Source: GWE2-42-39 sp963668595
Lineage (GTDB): Bacteria > Bacteroidota > Bacteroidia > Bacteroidales > Prolixibacteraceae
Length of the DNA stretch: 64,000 nucleotides
Direction: 5' to 3'
Assembly (NCBI GenBank): GCA_963668595.1
Contig: OY764876.1
Coordinates: forward strand, 62,001 to 126,000
The position numbers and the translations under genes were made by a program. This document shows positions 51,156-60,301 of the stretch, piece by piece. Position 1 is the first letter of the stretch. Each line of letters begins with the position of its first letter. The notes under the pieces are model-generated. The model was not told the origin of the DNA, ran no database searches, and saw only the letters and a list, made by a program, of their open reading frames with translations.

Positions 51156-52796
51156 ATGAAAACGGAGAAAGTCTCGCAGGTTTTGTTAGTCGGGGTGATC
51201 ATTTATCTTTTAGTGACTATATGTGGAGTATTTGATCCACTGTTGATGAATGCGGCAAAATATGCTCAAATCAGTCGGGAAATTCTGGAACATGGTGACT
51301 GGATAAATCTGAATATTGCAGGAGAAGCCTATGAGCAAAAACCTCCGCTTTTGTTCTGGATTGGAGCAGCGGCTTCTTCTATTTTTGGCTTTTCGCCTAT
51401 CATCTATAAATTGTCTGTTTTGCTGGTTTCATTATCCGGCATTTTCGCCACATTCAAGCTGGGCGAGCTTTTGTACGGACGAAAAGCCGGAATGCTGGCA
51501 GCTTTGTTTTTGTCAACAAGCTTAGGGTACTTCCATTTTCATAATGATATTCATACCGATACATTGCTGGCCGAAATGGTGATCTTGTCAATTTGGCAAT
51601 ATGCCTTGTATTTTGAAAAGAAAAAGACTGTAAATTTTATTGTGGCAATTGTTTTTACGGGTTTGGCAATGTTAACCAAAGGACCGGTGGGAATGGCTAT
51701 TCCCGCTTTTGCTGTTGGTACTCATTTATTGTTGAAAAAGCAGTATCGCGAAATTGTTCACTGGCGGTGGTTTGCTGCAATTCCTTTGATATTTGTAATT
51801 ATTCTTCCTGCATTGTGGGGCTTGTTAAATCAGTTCGGGCTGGAAGGCATAAAATTCTACTTCTGGACGAACAATGTAGGGCGGGTTACCGGATCATATC
51901 AGGGGAGTAGCAACGACTATTTGTTCCCAATTCATTCAACTGCTTATCTTCTTGCTCCTTGGACAATTTTTGTTTTTATCGGAATGTTTATGCAAATACG
52001 GGAAGCGATAAAAACGAAGCTCGGAAAACTGTCTTCAGAATATTACACTCTTGGCGGAATATTGGTTTTTTTATTGATACTGAGTGTGTCAGAATCGCAA
52101 AAGCCACATTATCTGCTGTCGGTACTACCATTGATGGCAATAGTTGGAGCACGCTGGGCAGTCGATATTTTTGATACTGACTTATTTCCCAAATTGAAGA
52201 AATCGCTGGTGTATTCGAATCGATTTTTGGCAATTCTTTTTTTGTTGATCATCCCGCTGTTTGGTTTGTGGTTTTATCCTGAAAAACGAATACTCGTTTG
52301 GGGAGTTGTTCTCGGATTGGTAACTTTAGCTGTATTTTCTTTGCTGAAAATGCGCGGATTGAAACGGGAACTCCTTGTTTTATTGTCGGTTATCGGAGGG
52401 ATAATGTTTTTTCTTAATGTGAGTATTCTGCCACACATGGCTGTGTATCATTCTCCGCTTTATGCTGCTGCCGATTTCAATAAGGAAGCAAAACAAGGTC
52501 AACGGTTGCATATTTATTCTCCTCCTGCAAGATATTGGAGTTTGTTTCTGTATTCGAAAGCTCCGGGCTATTACATGCCTGCTTCCAGCGATTTCACCGG
52601 GCGCAATCTTCAGGCAGGAGAGTGGATTTATGTGGGGACCGAAGGTTTGAGTCAATTAAATGATCTGGGGGTGAAATACAATATTGTAAAAACTTACGAC
52701 CACCGGAGCATGACTTCACAATCGATAAAATTTCTCAATCCCAAAACCCGGGCTGAACGATTACAAAAACGATTTTTGATTCAACTAACAGAATAA
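51156..52796 (+). CDS. GT39/ArnT-like membrane glycosyltransferase
   Basis: 546 residues with an N-terminal helix, a periplasmic loop carrying the acidic/aromatic motif (GVFDPLLMNAAKYAQ, then HGDWINLNIAGEAYEQKPPLLFW in two parts), and about eleven further helices to residue 435. The C-terminal periplasmic domain is at 440-546. This matches ArnT/PMT-type lipid-linked sugar transferases, which move a sugar from polyprenyl phosphate to lipid A or another periplasmic acceptor. In ArnT the first loop normally has Asp-Glu; here it is FDP, so donor specificity may differ. No arn genes nearby. Confidence 0.82.
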   Translation: MKTEKVSQVLLVGVIIYLLVTICGVFDPLLMNAAKYAQISREILEHGDWINLNIAGEAYEQKPPLLFWIGAAASSIFGFSPIIYKLSVLLVSLSGIFATFKLGELLYGRKAGMLAALFLSTSLGYFHFHNDIHTDTLLAEMVILSIWQYALYFEKKKTVNFIVAIVFTGLAMLTKGPVGMAIPAFAVGTHLLLKKQYREIVHWRWFAAIPLIFVIILPALWGLLNQFGLEGIKFYFWTNNVGRVTGSYQGSSNDYLFPIHSTAYLLAPWTIFVFIGMFMQIREAIKTKLGKLSSEYYTLGGILVFLLILSVSESQKPHYLLSVLPLMAIVGARWAVDIFDTDLFPKLKKSLVYSNRFLAILFLLIIPLFGLWFYPEKRILVWGVVLGLVTLAVFSLLKMRGLKRELLVLLSVIGGIMFFLNVSILPHMAVYHSPLYAAADFNKEAKQGQRLHIYSPPARYWSLFLYSKAPGYYMPASSDFTGRNLQAGEWIYVGTEGLSQLNDLGVKYNIVKTYDHRSMTSQSIKFLNPKTRAERLQKRFLIQLTE

Positions 52797-52820
52797 GAAT
52801 TAGTTTCTTTTAAGTAATTC

Positions 52821-53732
52821 TCAAATGAAAAAGATGGCCACGCCAGCTACAGCAATGGCGGCACCCACTATTTCTTTCCAATTTACTTTTTCTTTGAAAA
52901 GAAGAATCGCCGGTGGAATAATCAGTACCGGAACAATGGCCATAATGGTGGCGGCAATTCCGGCCTGCGTATATTGAATTGCAAGCAGCGAAAAGGAAAC
53001 GCCGAGAAAAGGTCCAAAGAACGAGCCCAGGTAGATGCGTTTCATGGCCGAACGATTTCTTAGTGCAGCCCATACGCGGTTGTAGCGCTTCATGAAAATA
53101 AATAAAATGGCAAAACCCACCATTCCCGTAAGGACTCTGATTTGTGCTGAAGCAAAAGCATCGAAGTTGCCCATTCCTTTTTTGCTGAGTACCAGTCCAA
53201 CTCCCTGTCCAATTGCTCCGCCAAATGCCAGAAGAATTCCCGGAAGCGAATAGGCTGCAGTAAGTTTTTTTCGGCCAGTCCCATTTTCGTCACTGCTACC
53301 TCGTTTCAGAATAACAATGCTTATTCCGGTGATGGTGATAATCATGCCCAGCCAGTTCATTGGCGACAGAACTTCTCCCAGTACCAGCCAGCCAGTTAGT
53401 GCTGTAATGGGCGGAGTAAGAGCCATGATGAGCATGGAAATACGTGCCCCGATGACAACAAATGCCTGAAATAATAACAAATCGCCAATGACAAAACCAA
53501 CTAATCCGGAAAGGGCAAGCCACATCCAGCGATCGGCTCCGGCATCGAGCGGAAAAAATGAACCGCGGGTAATAAGTGTGAATATTCCCAGTAGGAAAAA
53601 TGCTATGACCAAACGAATCAGGTTGACGGCGAGTGAGCCAACTTTTTTCCCTGCCGACTCAAACGAAAGACTGGTCACAGTCCAGAAAACGGCTGTCAGC
53701 AATGCCGCGATTTCCCCAAAATAGTTGTTCAT
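52821..53732 (-). CDS. EamA/DMT-family membrane transporter
   Basis: 303 residues, ten helices in two EamA repeats (residues 8-140 and 158-300), split by a short charged loop KRGSSDENGTGRKK. The motifs SMLIMALTPPITALTGWLVLGE and TIMAIVPVLIIPPAILLFKEK (each in adjacent parts) are typical. Substrate unknown. It is not closely similar to the EamA protein at 868-1767. Separated from DUF2721 by a 101-bp gap that carries a 9-bp inverted repeat. Confidence 0.88.
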   Translation of the reverse strand: MNNYFGEIAALLTAVFWTVTSLSFESAGKKVGSLAVNLIRLVIAFFLLGIFTLITRGSFFPLDAGADRWMWLALSGLVGFVIGDLLLFQAFVVIGARISMLIMALTPPITALTGWLVLGEVLSPMNWLGMIITITGISIVILKRGSSDENGTGRKKLTAAYSLPGILLAFGGAIGQGVGLVLSKKGMGNFDAFASAQIRVLTGMVGFAILFIFMKRYNRVWAALRNRSAMKRIYLGSFFGPFLGVSFSLLAIQYTQAGIAATIMAIVPVLIIPPAILLFKEKVNWKEIVGAAIAVAGVAIFFI

Positions 53733-53770
53733 TTTATAATGATTTGTTTTTTAGCGGCAGTACGAGACTC

Positions 53771-53820
53771 CATGTTGCTATAAATGGTTGTTATATTTCT
53801 GATTGTATTAAAGCAACATG
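53771..53820. repeat. Inverted repeat CATGTTGCT / AGCAACATG
   Basis: Perfect 9-bp arms at 53771-53779 and 53812-53820 with a 32-nt AT-rich loop, between the DUF2721 and EamA genes. No T run follows on either strand, so it is not a typical terminator. Confidence 0.5.
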
Positions 53821-53833
53821 TTGGTTTCATCGG

Positions 53834-54223
53834 TTATTCCATGTCGTTGAGGTGAATGTCTAGTGCCCGCACCGAAATCTGAATTTCGCGGATTGACAAA
53901 GCCAGCGATGCAATCAGCAGTAAAAGTGCAATCCCAAAAACAAGCTCGGCCCATCCCTGCATACTTACATAAATCAGGAACATACATAATACACAAAGCA
54001 ACAAACTGCTAATGCCAAGTATTTGCATTGCCTGAGTTAATCGCAGACGTTTGCGCAGGTTGTTGATTTGTCCAAGGAAAAGTTTGTTCGGGTTCTCTTT
54101 AAAGCTGGCATGCAGGTTTCGAACGACAGAGGCATAAGCCAGAAAACGATTGGTGTAGGCCAGCAAAATCAGTGAAATTGCCGAAAAGAGCAAAGCCGGT
54201 GTTGTAAGTGTTAATTCATTCAT
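53834..54223 (-). CDS. DUF2721 family small membrane protein
   Basis: 129 residues from ATG 54223 (MNELTLTTPALLFSAISLILLAY). Further in-frame ATGs up to 54313 would add an unlikely 30-residue extension. Helix 1 spans residues 7-25. A charged cytoplasmic loop follows (NRFLAYASVVRNL ... QINNLRKRLRL), then two adjacent helices at about 58-110, and a C-terminal helix with the conserved EIQISVRALDIHL. Function unknown. Probably independent of the upstream oxygenase. Confidence 0.8.
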   Translation of the reverse strand: MNELTLTTPALLFSAISLILLAYTNRFLAYASVVRNLHASFKENPNKLFLGQINNLRKRLRLTQAMQILGISSLLLCVLCMFLIYVSMQGWAELVFGIALLLLIASLALSIREIQISVRALDIHLNDME

Positions 54224-54330
54224 TGTGAATACTCTTTTTGTGAGTGACGAATTTACGCAAAATAGCGTTGATAGGTGAATTGAAACAATCTTAGTAATGA
54301 AAAGTTGACGCAAAATTAACTGCCGCTATT

Positions 54331-54924
54331 TTATTTCAACCATCCTGTTAAACTGAGTCGTGGCTGGGAGGCAGGCAATACTTCGTGTTCGATGAGGTGG
54401 CTGGGGAAAATTACAGTGCATCCCCATTCGGGTAATACCGAAATGGTTTGATTGTTGAGGTATAATACCAGTTCTCCGCCAAAATCAGGATTCCATTGCG
54501 GATTTAGATAGGTAATTACTGAAAATTTGCGGGCATTATCGTTGTTGAACCGATCGATATGTCGTTTGTAAAATGCTCCGGTTTCGAATCGGGCATAGTG
54601 AAATTCTCTCCCGCGAATGCCGGTATAACATGTTCGGTTCAGGTAGTCTGATAAATTTCCGATTCGTTGCAGAAAATCTTTTTCTTCACGGATTGTCCTT
54701 TGTTCGTCAATCCAATGAATTTGGTCGGAACGAATGGCCTCATTTTTCTGATAATTCGTTTTTGCTCCAATTCCTGCATTTGAAAGCTGATGGTTGTTGG
54801 TGATCGTCTGCAACTGCTGATACAATCCACGTAATGTTTTGTCCGGATTTAAATATTGAATGATCGCATAATTTTGAGCCGATATTTGCTCAACAATGGA
54901 TTCAAATACTCTTTTTTGTTGCAT
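54331..54924 (-). CDS. 2OG-Fe(II) oxygenase (prolyl 4-hydroxylase-like)
   Basis: 197 residues. Iron ligands H122 and D124 (YKRHIDRF) and H180 (LIEHEVLP), with R189 (QPRLSLTGWLK) for 2-oxoglutarate. The double-stranded beta-helix strands are visible as FSVITYLNPQW and GGELVLYLN. Similar short bacterial enzymes hydroxylate proline in proteins such as EF-Tu or S12-like targets; the target here is unknown. An acidic-aromatic EIHWIDEQ-like segment (residues 68-76) precedes the core. The 290-bp stretch 54925-55214 that follows toward the fucosidase gene holds no recognisable gene or site. Confidence 0.85.
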   Translation of the reverse strand: MQQKRVFESIVEQISAQNYAIIQYLNPDKTLRGLYQQLQTITNNHQLSNAGIGAKTNYQKNEAIRSDQIHWIDEQRTIREEKDFLQRIGNLSDYLNRTCYTGIRGREFHYARFETGAFYKRHIDRFNNDNARKFSVITYLNPQWNPDFGGELVLYLNNQTISVLPEWGCTVIFPSHLIEHEVLPASQPRLSLTGWLK

Positions 54925-55214
54925 TTTTTCTTCTGACGTGTACTGATTTTTAGTAAAAAAACAGTCTTATTGAAGAAAGGTTCTAATTTTGATACTACAA
55001 AATCTAAAAACAGGCATGCTGTATGGACGAAATCAATGAATCGAAGATGATCTCTTCGATACCCGAAAGTTTTGTAACCGTTTTTTGATGAGTGGTTTAG
55101 GTGTTCAGTACAGATTGTTGTAGTTATTTTTTTAAGTTGATTATTGGTTGAACCTTTCTGTTGTTCACTTCCTAAAAACTTAATTTTGGGATGCATTTAA
55201 AAACTTAAGCCAAC

Positions 55215-57020
55215 ATGACAAAGAAAGTAGCAGGCATATTACTCGCCTTATTTATTGCTCAATTCAGTTTTTCGCAAACCCAGGAAGAGCTTTGGAAACA
55301 AATTAACGATCGTCCGTATCCGCAATGGTTCAAAGATGCCAAGTTGGGAATTTTTATCCATTGGGGACTGTATTCGGTACCGGCTATTGCCAGTAAAGAA
55401 GGTTATGCCGAATGGTATTTGCGCGGATTGATGACTGACGCTCCTTCGAGAGTTGAGTTTCAGAAAAAAATATATGGCGAAAACTTTACCTACCGCGATT
55501 TTGCTCCGCTTTTTAAAGCAGAATTGTGGAACCCGGATGAATGGGCTGAGTTGTTTAAAAATAGCGGAGCCAAATACATTGTTTTTGTATCGAAACATCA
55601 CGACGGATATGCGTTGTGGCCAACAAAATATTCGCCGGGGTGGAACAGTTTTGAAACAGGTCCCAAGCGTGACTTGGTAGGTGAATTGAGCCAATCGGTA
55701 CGCAATGCTGGTCTGAAAATGGGATTGTATTATTCGCTTCCTGAATGGAATAACGAGTTGCATCGTTGGGATACCGATCCGCATCGAAATATTGGTCGCT
55801 ATGTGGACGAACACATGATTCCGCAGTTTAAAGAATTGGTTTCAACCTACAAACCATCGGTGATTTTTGCTGACGGAGAATGGTGGAATACCGCGGAAGA
55901 ATGGCATTCTGCCGAACTTATTTCGTGGTATTATAATTTGGTTGGCGACGAGGCAATTGTAAATAATCGTTGGGGACATGGCAGTAATACTGGGTTTTTA
56001 ACCCCGGAATACAGTGCTGGAATTAGCGAAACTAACCGTCCCTGGGCCGAGTGCAGGGGATTAGGTCGCTCGTTTGGATTGAATCGAAATGAAAAACTGG
56101 AAGCCTATATGAGTCCGGAAGCATTGATTCATTTTTTCATTAAAGCGGTGGCCAATGGTGGAGGCATTATTCTGAATGTGGGCCCAAAAGCTGACGGGCA
56201 GATTCCGCTTTTACAACAAGAGCGCCTGATGCAATTAGGAAGTTGGCTGAAAGTAAATGGCGAGGCAATTTATGCCAGTCAGGCCTGGGTGAAAACAGGA
56301 GAAGAAAAGCCTACTTCGCTGAAACGTATTGATCCGCAGGTTGATTTCAATTGGGTGCGCAATACTCCTGCTGAACCAATTAAAGAAGACCATTTTACAG
56401 CAGAATGGACTGGGTTTATTTCTCCTGAAAATACCGGGAAATATCATTTCGAGGTAGAAGCTGACGACGGAATGCGCGTGTGGATTAATGATAGCCTGGT
56501 GGTAAATCAATGGGAGAAAAACGAAAGCAATGCTGACGGTAATGTAATGGGAAACAACCTGGCGATAACCAAACAGGGAGACATTTTCCTTGAAGCAGGG
56601 AAAAAATATGCCATCAAAATTGATTATTTCGAAACACAGCAAAATGCTCAGGCTCGTTTGTTTTGGTCAACCGAAGGATTGGAAAAACAGATTGTTCCGC
56701 AGAAAAATTTATTTACTGAAATTGGCATAACCGAAGGAAATGGATTAAATGCTGTTTATCGTTCGCAAAAACAGTACATGGCCTACACAACTAAAGATGG
56801 CAATGTGTATGCGCATGTTTTGGAATGGCCTGGAAAAACTCTGAACATTCCGTTGAACGAAAAGCCGGGCAAAAATCTGAAAGTGTCAATGCTGGGCAGC
56901 AAAGAGATACTTGACTGGAAATATCAGAAAGGCCAGTTGGTTGTTGATCTCAGCAAAATTGGGTATAACGAAATGCCGTGTGAATATGCCTGGTGTTTTA
57001 AATTAGAAGGACTGAACTAA
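55215..57020 (+). CDS. Alpha-L-fucosidase (GH29) with PA14 domain
   Basis: 601 residues. Signal peptide 1-20 (GILLALFIAQFSFSQ). GH29 TIM barrel at about 30-345 with the hallmark LGIFIHWGLYSVPA, the substrate-binding SKHHDGYALW, and the nucleophile D220 in VIFADGEWWN. A PA14-like sugar-binding domain is inserted at about 375-500 (FTAEWTGFISPENTGKYHF, DDGMRVWINDSLVV), followed by a beta-sandwich tail. It releases alpha-L-fucose from host or algal glycans in the periplasm or outside. The sulfatase gene starts 31 bp downstream, suggesting sulfated fucosylated substrates. Confidence 0.93.
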   Translation: MTKKVAGILLALFIAQFSFSQTQEELWKQINDRPYPQWFKDAKLGIFIHWGLYSVPAIASKEGYAEWYLRGLMTDAPSRVEFQKKIYGENFTYRDFAPLFKAELWNPDEWAELFKNSGAKYIVFVSKHHDGYALWPTKYSPGWNSFETGPKRDLVGELSQSVRNAGLKMGLYYSLPEWNNELHRWDTDPHRNIGRYVDEHMIPQFKELVSTYKPSVIFADGEWWNTAEEWHSAELISWYYNLVGDEAIVNNRWGHGSNTGFLTPEYSAGISETNRPWAECRGLGRSFGLNRNEKLEAYMSPEALIHFFIKAVANGGGIILNVGPKADGQIPLLQQERLMQLGSWLKVNGEAIYASQAWVKTGEEKPTSLKRIDPQVDFNWVRNTPAEPIKEDHFTAEWTGFISPENTGKYHFEVEADDGMRVWINDSLVVNQWEKNESNADGNVMGNNLAITKQGDIFLEAGKKYAIKIDYFETQQNAQARLFWSTEGLEKQIVPQKNLFTEIGITEGNGLNAVYRSQKQYMAYTTKDGNVYAHVLEWPGKTLNIPLNEKPGKNLKVSMLGSKEILDWKYQKGQLVVDLSKIGYNEMPCEYAWCFKLEGLN

Positions 57021-57051
57021 ACCATTTATCTCAGAATAAATACCTATTGAA

Positions 57052-58608
57052 ATGAAACAAACCAAAACTTTAGCCGGATTACTTGCAGTGGCTGCATTGA
57101 CTGCATGTTCGGTGGCGGAAAAAAATGCAGAACGACCCAATATTTTGTTTATTCTGTCTGACGATCATACTTCGCAGGCGTGGGGTATTTACGGCGGGGT
57201 ACTGAAAGACTATGTACACACGCCAAATATCAGTCGCCTGGCCGACGAAGGATGTGTGCTTGATAATTGCTTTTGTACCAACTCAATTTGTACGCCTAGC
57301 CGTGCTGCAATTCTGACGGGGCAGTACAGCCACCGGAACGGAGTGTACACTCTGTCGGATGCGCTTTCTCCCGATAGCATGAATATTGCAAAAGTATTTC
57401 AGCAAAATGGTTATCAAACGGCAATTATTGGTAAATGGCACCTGAAAAAGAAGCCAGCAGGGTTTGACTATTTTAATGTGCTGTGGGATCAGGGACGGTA
57501 TTGGGATCCGATTTTGATGTCGGAAGAAAATTTTACCGAAGGCCCCGAAGGAGGTGCCGAGTATAAAGGTTTTTCGACGGATGTAATTGCTGGTTTAACG
57601 ATCGACTGGATTAAACAGCGCAATGCAGAGAAGCCGTTTCTTGCATTTTGTCATTTCAAAGCCACACACGAACCATACGATTTCCCGGAGCGATTTAAAA
57701 ATTTGTACGACGGAGTTGAACTGCCAGAACCCGAATCGTTGTTCGATTTTGGCCCGCAGACAACCGGACGAACATTTGTTGGGCAAAGTCTTGACAACCT
57801 GGCGTCGCGCTGGATGAAGGCTTCGGAAAATCCGGATAAATGGTGGTGCAAATACCCTGAATTGCCATTTACAACTGAAGGATTGGATTCGATTACTGCC
57901 AGAAAAAAGACGTATCAGAAATTAGTGAAAGATTTTCTGCGTTGCGGAGCTGCCATCGACGATAATATTGGTCGCTTGCTCGACTATCTGGAGGAATCCG
58001 GCTTGGCAAAAAATACTATCGTGATTTACACTGCCGATCAAGGGTATTTTCTGGGCGAACACGGTTTCTTTGATAAACGCTTGATTTACGAAGAATCGTT
58101 GCGCATGCCTTTTGTTATTCGCTACCCGAAAGAAATTAAAGGTGGAACACGCCTGAAAGACATGGTGATGAATATCGATTTTTCGGCATTACTGGCTGAT
58201 TATGCAGGTATTAAAAAGCCCGATTTTATTCAGGGTGAAAGCTTCCGCAAAAACTTACAGGGCGAAACGCCTGCCAGTTGGCGAAAATCGACGTATTACC
58301 GCTACTGGTTACACGAGAAAATACGTCCGGCTCATTTTGGTATTCGCAACGAGCGCTACAAACTTGCTCTTTTCTACGGACAACCACTTGATATGACCGG
58401 AGTGAACAAGGAAAGCACGGCTCCTGGCTGGGAATTTTTCGATTTGCAAAACGATCCGAAGGAGTTGCATAACGCATACAACGATCCGCAATATGCTGAC
58501 GTTATTAAAGAGATGAAAGCCGAATTGATTCGTTTGCGCGAAGAAGCAGGCGATACCGATCAGAAATATCCTGAGATGCAGGAAATCTTCCATCAATATT
58601 GGCAGTGA
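57052..58608 (+). CDS. Sulfatase (formylglycine type), lipoprotein
   Basis: 518 residues. Lipobox ALTAC with lipid-modified C19, so the enzyme is membrane-anchored. The sulfatase signature NSICTPSRAAILTGQ has C80, the residue converted to formylglycine by an anaerobic-type maturase. Metal ligands appear in NILFILSDDHTSQAWG and the later YTADQGYFLGEHGFFDK. The catalytic lysine/histidine is in IIGKWHLKK. Length and C-terminal subdomain fit type I sulfatases. Likely acts on the same sulfated glycan as the fucosidase. No maturase gene is in the window. Confidence 0.93.
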   Translation: MKQTKTLAGLLAVAALTACSVAEKNAERPNILFILSDDHTSQAWGIYGGVLKDYVHTPNISRLADEGCVLDNCFCTNSICTPSRAAILTGQYSHRNGVYTLSDALSPDSMNIAKVFQQNGYQTAIIGKWHLKKKPAGFDYFNVLWDQGRYWDPILMSEENFTEGPEGGAEYKGFSTDVIAGLTIDWIKQRNAEKPFLAFCHFKATHEPYDFPERFKNLYDGVELPEPESLFDFGPQTTGRTFVGQSLDNLASRWMKASENPDKWWCKYPELPFTTEGLDSITARKKTYQKLVKDFLRCGAAIDDNIGRLLDYLEESGLAKNTIVIYTADQGYFLGEHGFFDKRLIYEESLRMPFVIRYPKEIKGGTRLKDMVMNIDFSALLADYAGIKKPDFIQGESFRKNLQGETPASWRKSTYYRYWLHEKIRPAHFGIRNERYKLALFYGQPLDMTGVNKESTAPGWEFFDLQNDPKELHNAYNDPQYADVIKEMKAELIRLREEAGDTDQKYPEMQEIFHQYWQ

Positions 58609-58628
58609 CAGATTGCGCGAAGAATTGA

Positions 58629-58674
58629 ATAAACCCGAAGTAAACTTTTTGATTTGCTTCGGGTTTATATTTTG
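58629..58674 (+). terminator. Terminator after the fucosidase-sulfatase pair
   Basis: ATAAACCCGAAG (58629-58640) pairs with CTTCGGGTTTAT (58657-58668), 12 perfect base pairs with a 16-nt loop, then ATTTTG. Confidence 0.8.
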
Positions 58675-58768
58675 TTCAAAAATGAAGAAGAATAAAGCAT
58701 CGTTGGATAAATGAGTCACATTCTTTTTACTTTTGAATAAATTAATACGCAAACGAAAAGAAATAAAT

Positions 58769-59581
58769 ATGATCAACTGGTTTATTGGTTTAAGTCCTGT
58801 AATGCAGGCATTGATGGCCACCCTGTTTACGTGGTCTGTAACAGCTTTGGGGGCAGCTATGGTCTTCTTTTTCAAGGAAATTAATAAGAAAGTGCTGAAT
58901 GGAATGCTCGGTTTTGCGGCTGGAGTGATGATTGCTGCCAGTTTTTGGTCGCTGCTTAGTCCGGCTATCGATTTGGCTGAAAGTAGTGGTATGATTCCCT
59001 GGGTGCCGGCGGTGATTGGTTTTTTAGGGGGAGGTGTGTTTCTGTATCTTGTCGATCAGTTTTTGCCTCACCTTCACCTGGGTTTACCTACCAGTGAGGC
59101 GGAGGGCGTTCCTACTTCATGGAGACGCAGTGTTTTGCTGGTAAGTGCAATTACGCTTCATAATATTCCCGAAGGATTGGCTGTAGGTGTTGCTTTTGGT
59201 GCAGTTGCTGCTGGTATTCCGGAAGCTTCGCTGGCCGGGGCGGTGGCTTTGGCTCTTGGTATTGGCATTCAGAATTTTCCGGAAGGTGCCGCTGTATCGG
59301 TTCCATTGCGCAGGGAAGGACTTTCGCGGGGAAAGAGTTTTATGTACGGACAGGCATCGGGGCTTGTGGAACCCATTGCCGGAGTGATTGGCGCTGCAGC
59401 AGTTTTACTGATGCGCCCGATTCTACCTTATGCCCTGTCGTTTGCTGCCGGAGCTATGATTTATGTGGTGGTGGAAGAATTAATTCCTGAAGCGCAACAA
59501 GATAGAAATACCGATATTGCCACAATTGGTGCCATGTTGGGGTTTGCCGTGATGATGCTTTTGGATGTAGCTTTGGGATAA
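58769..59581 (+). CDS. ZIP-family divalent metal transporter
   Basis: 270 residues from ATG 58769 (MINWFIGLSP); ATG 58733 would add a charged 12-residue extension and is less likely. Eight helices. The metal sites are TLHNIPEGLAVG (helix 4, H131) and GIQNFPEGAAVS (helix 5, N169), the ZIP core motifs HNxPEG and NxPEG, plus a histidine-containing loop QFLPHLHLGLP between helices 3 and 4. It probably imports zinc or other divalent metal. Monocistronic. Confidence 0.9.
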   Translation: MINWFIGLSPVMQALMATLFTWSVTALGAAMVFFFKEINKKVLNGMLGFAAGVMIAASFWSLLSPAIDLAESSGMIPWVPAVIGFLGGGVFLYLVDQFLPHLHLGLPTSEAEGVPTSWRRSVLLVSAITLHNIPEGLAVGVAFGAVAAGIPEASLAGAVALALGIGIQNFPEGAAVSVPLRREGLSRGKSFMYGQASGLVEPIAGVIGAAAVLLMRPILPYALSFAAGAMIYVVVEELIPEAQQDRNTDIATIGAMLGFAVMMLLDVALG

Positions 59582-59605
59582 ATCAGGAAGAAGAAACAGT
59601 TGTAG

Positions 59606-60301
59606 TTAGTCGTTTGCCAGCTTCTTTACCAGTTCCTCACGAACGCGTGGACTGACAGGTAACAAATGTTGCTGAATCCGCACCTGATTTCCTTCGATAT
59701 ACTCGATGTGGGGCAGGGCAACCAAATACGATTTATGGATACGGAAAAACCGTTCGGGGGGAAGTTTCTGAGTGAAACTGCTTAGCGAACCATAAACCAT
59801 TAGTTGCCGCGAATTGGTATGCAACCGAATGTAATCACCTTGTGCTTCAACGAATATAATGTCGTTGGGATCGATCGGGAAAATCTTTTTGTCGGCTTTT
59901 ACTAAAATTGTATTCGGGCTATCGGTTTGTCGTTCCGTTTGTAGTTTTTCGCTTGCCCTGCGAATTGCTTGTCGGAAGCGATCGAATGAAACGGGTTTCA
60001 GTAAATAATCAATTGCCTGCAAATTGAATCCTTCGACGGCATATTCTGAATAAGCGGTAATGAAAATGACCAATGGTGGGTTGGGCAGACTTTTTATCAG
60101 GTTGATTCCCGACATTCCTGGCATATTAATGTCGAGCAAAAGCAATTGCACTTCGCCCGATACAATTGCGTCGCGCGCATCGTACGGATTCCCGTAAATA
60201 CCAGTTACTTCCAGCTCGGGACAATTGGCAGCATAATCAGCCAGAATTTCCTGTGAAAGTGGTTCATCATCAATAATCAGGCATTTTATGGGAACTTTCA
60301 T
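59606..60301 (-). CDS. LytTR-family response regulator
   Basis: 231 residues. Receiver with D11/D12, phosphoacceptor D57 in LLLLDINMPGMSG, TAYSEYA and K in YLLKPVSFDRF. LytTR domain at about 130-228 (DIIFVEAQGDYIRLHTNSRQ; FFRIHKSYLVALPHIEYIEG). Its ATG overlaps the stop of the kinase gene by 4 nt, completing a three-gene coupled operon with the lipoprotein. Confidence 0.9.
   Translation of the reverse strand: MKVPIKCLIIDDEPLSQEILADYAANCPELEVTGIYGNPYDARDAIVSGEVQLLLLDINMPGMSGINLIKSLPNPPLVIFITAYSEYAVEGFNLQAIDYLLKPVSFDRFRQAIRRASEKLQTERQTDSPNTILVKADKKIFPIDPNDIIFVEAQGDYIRLHTNSRQLMVYGSLSSFTQKLPPERFFRIHKSYLVALPHIEYIEGNQVRIQQHLLPVSPRVREELVKKLAND

Noticed and set aside
54925..55214. Minus-strand ORF 54849-55196 as a gene
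   Set aside because: It overlaps the 5' end of the oxygenase gene, has a random-looking basic composition and no recognisable motif or start signal.
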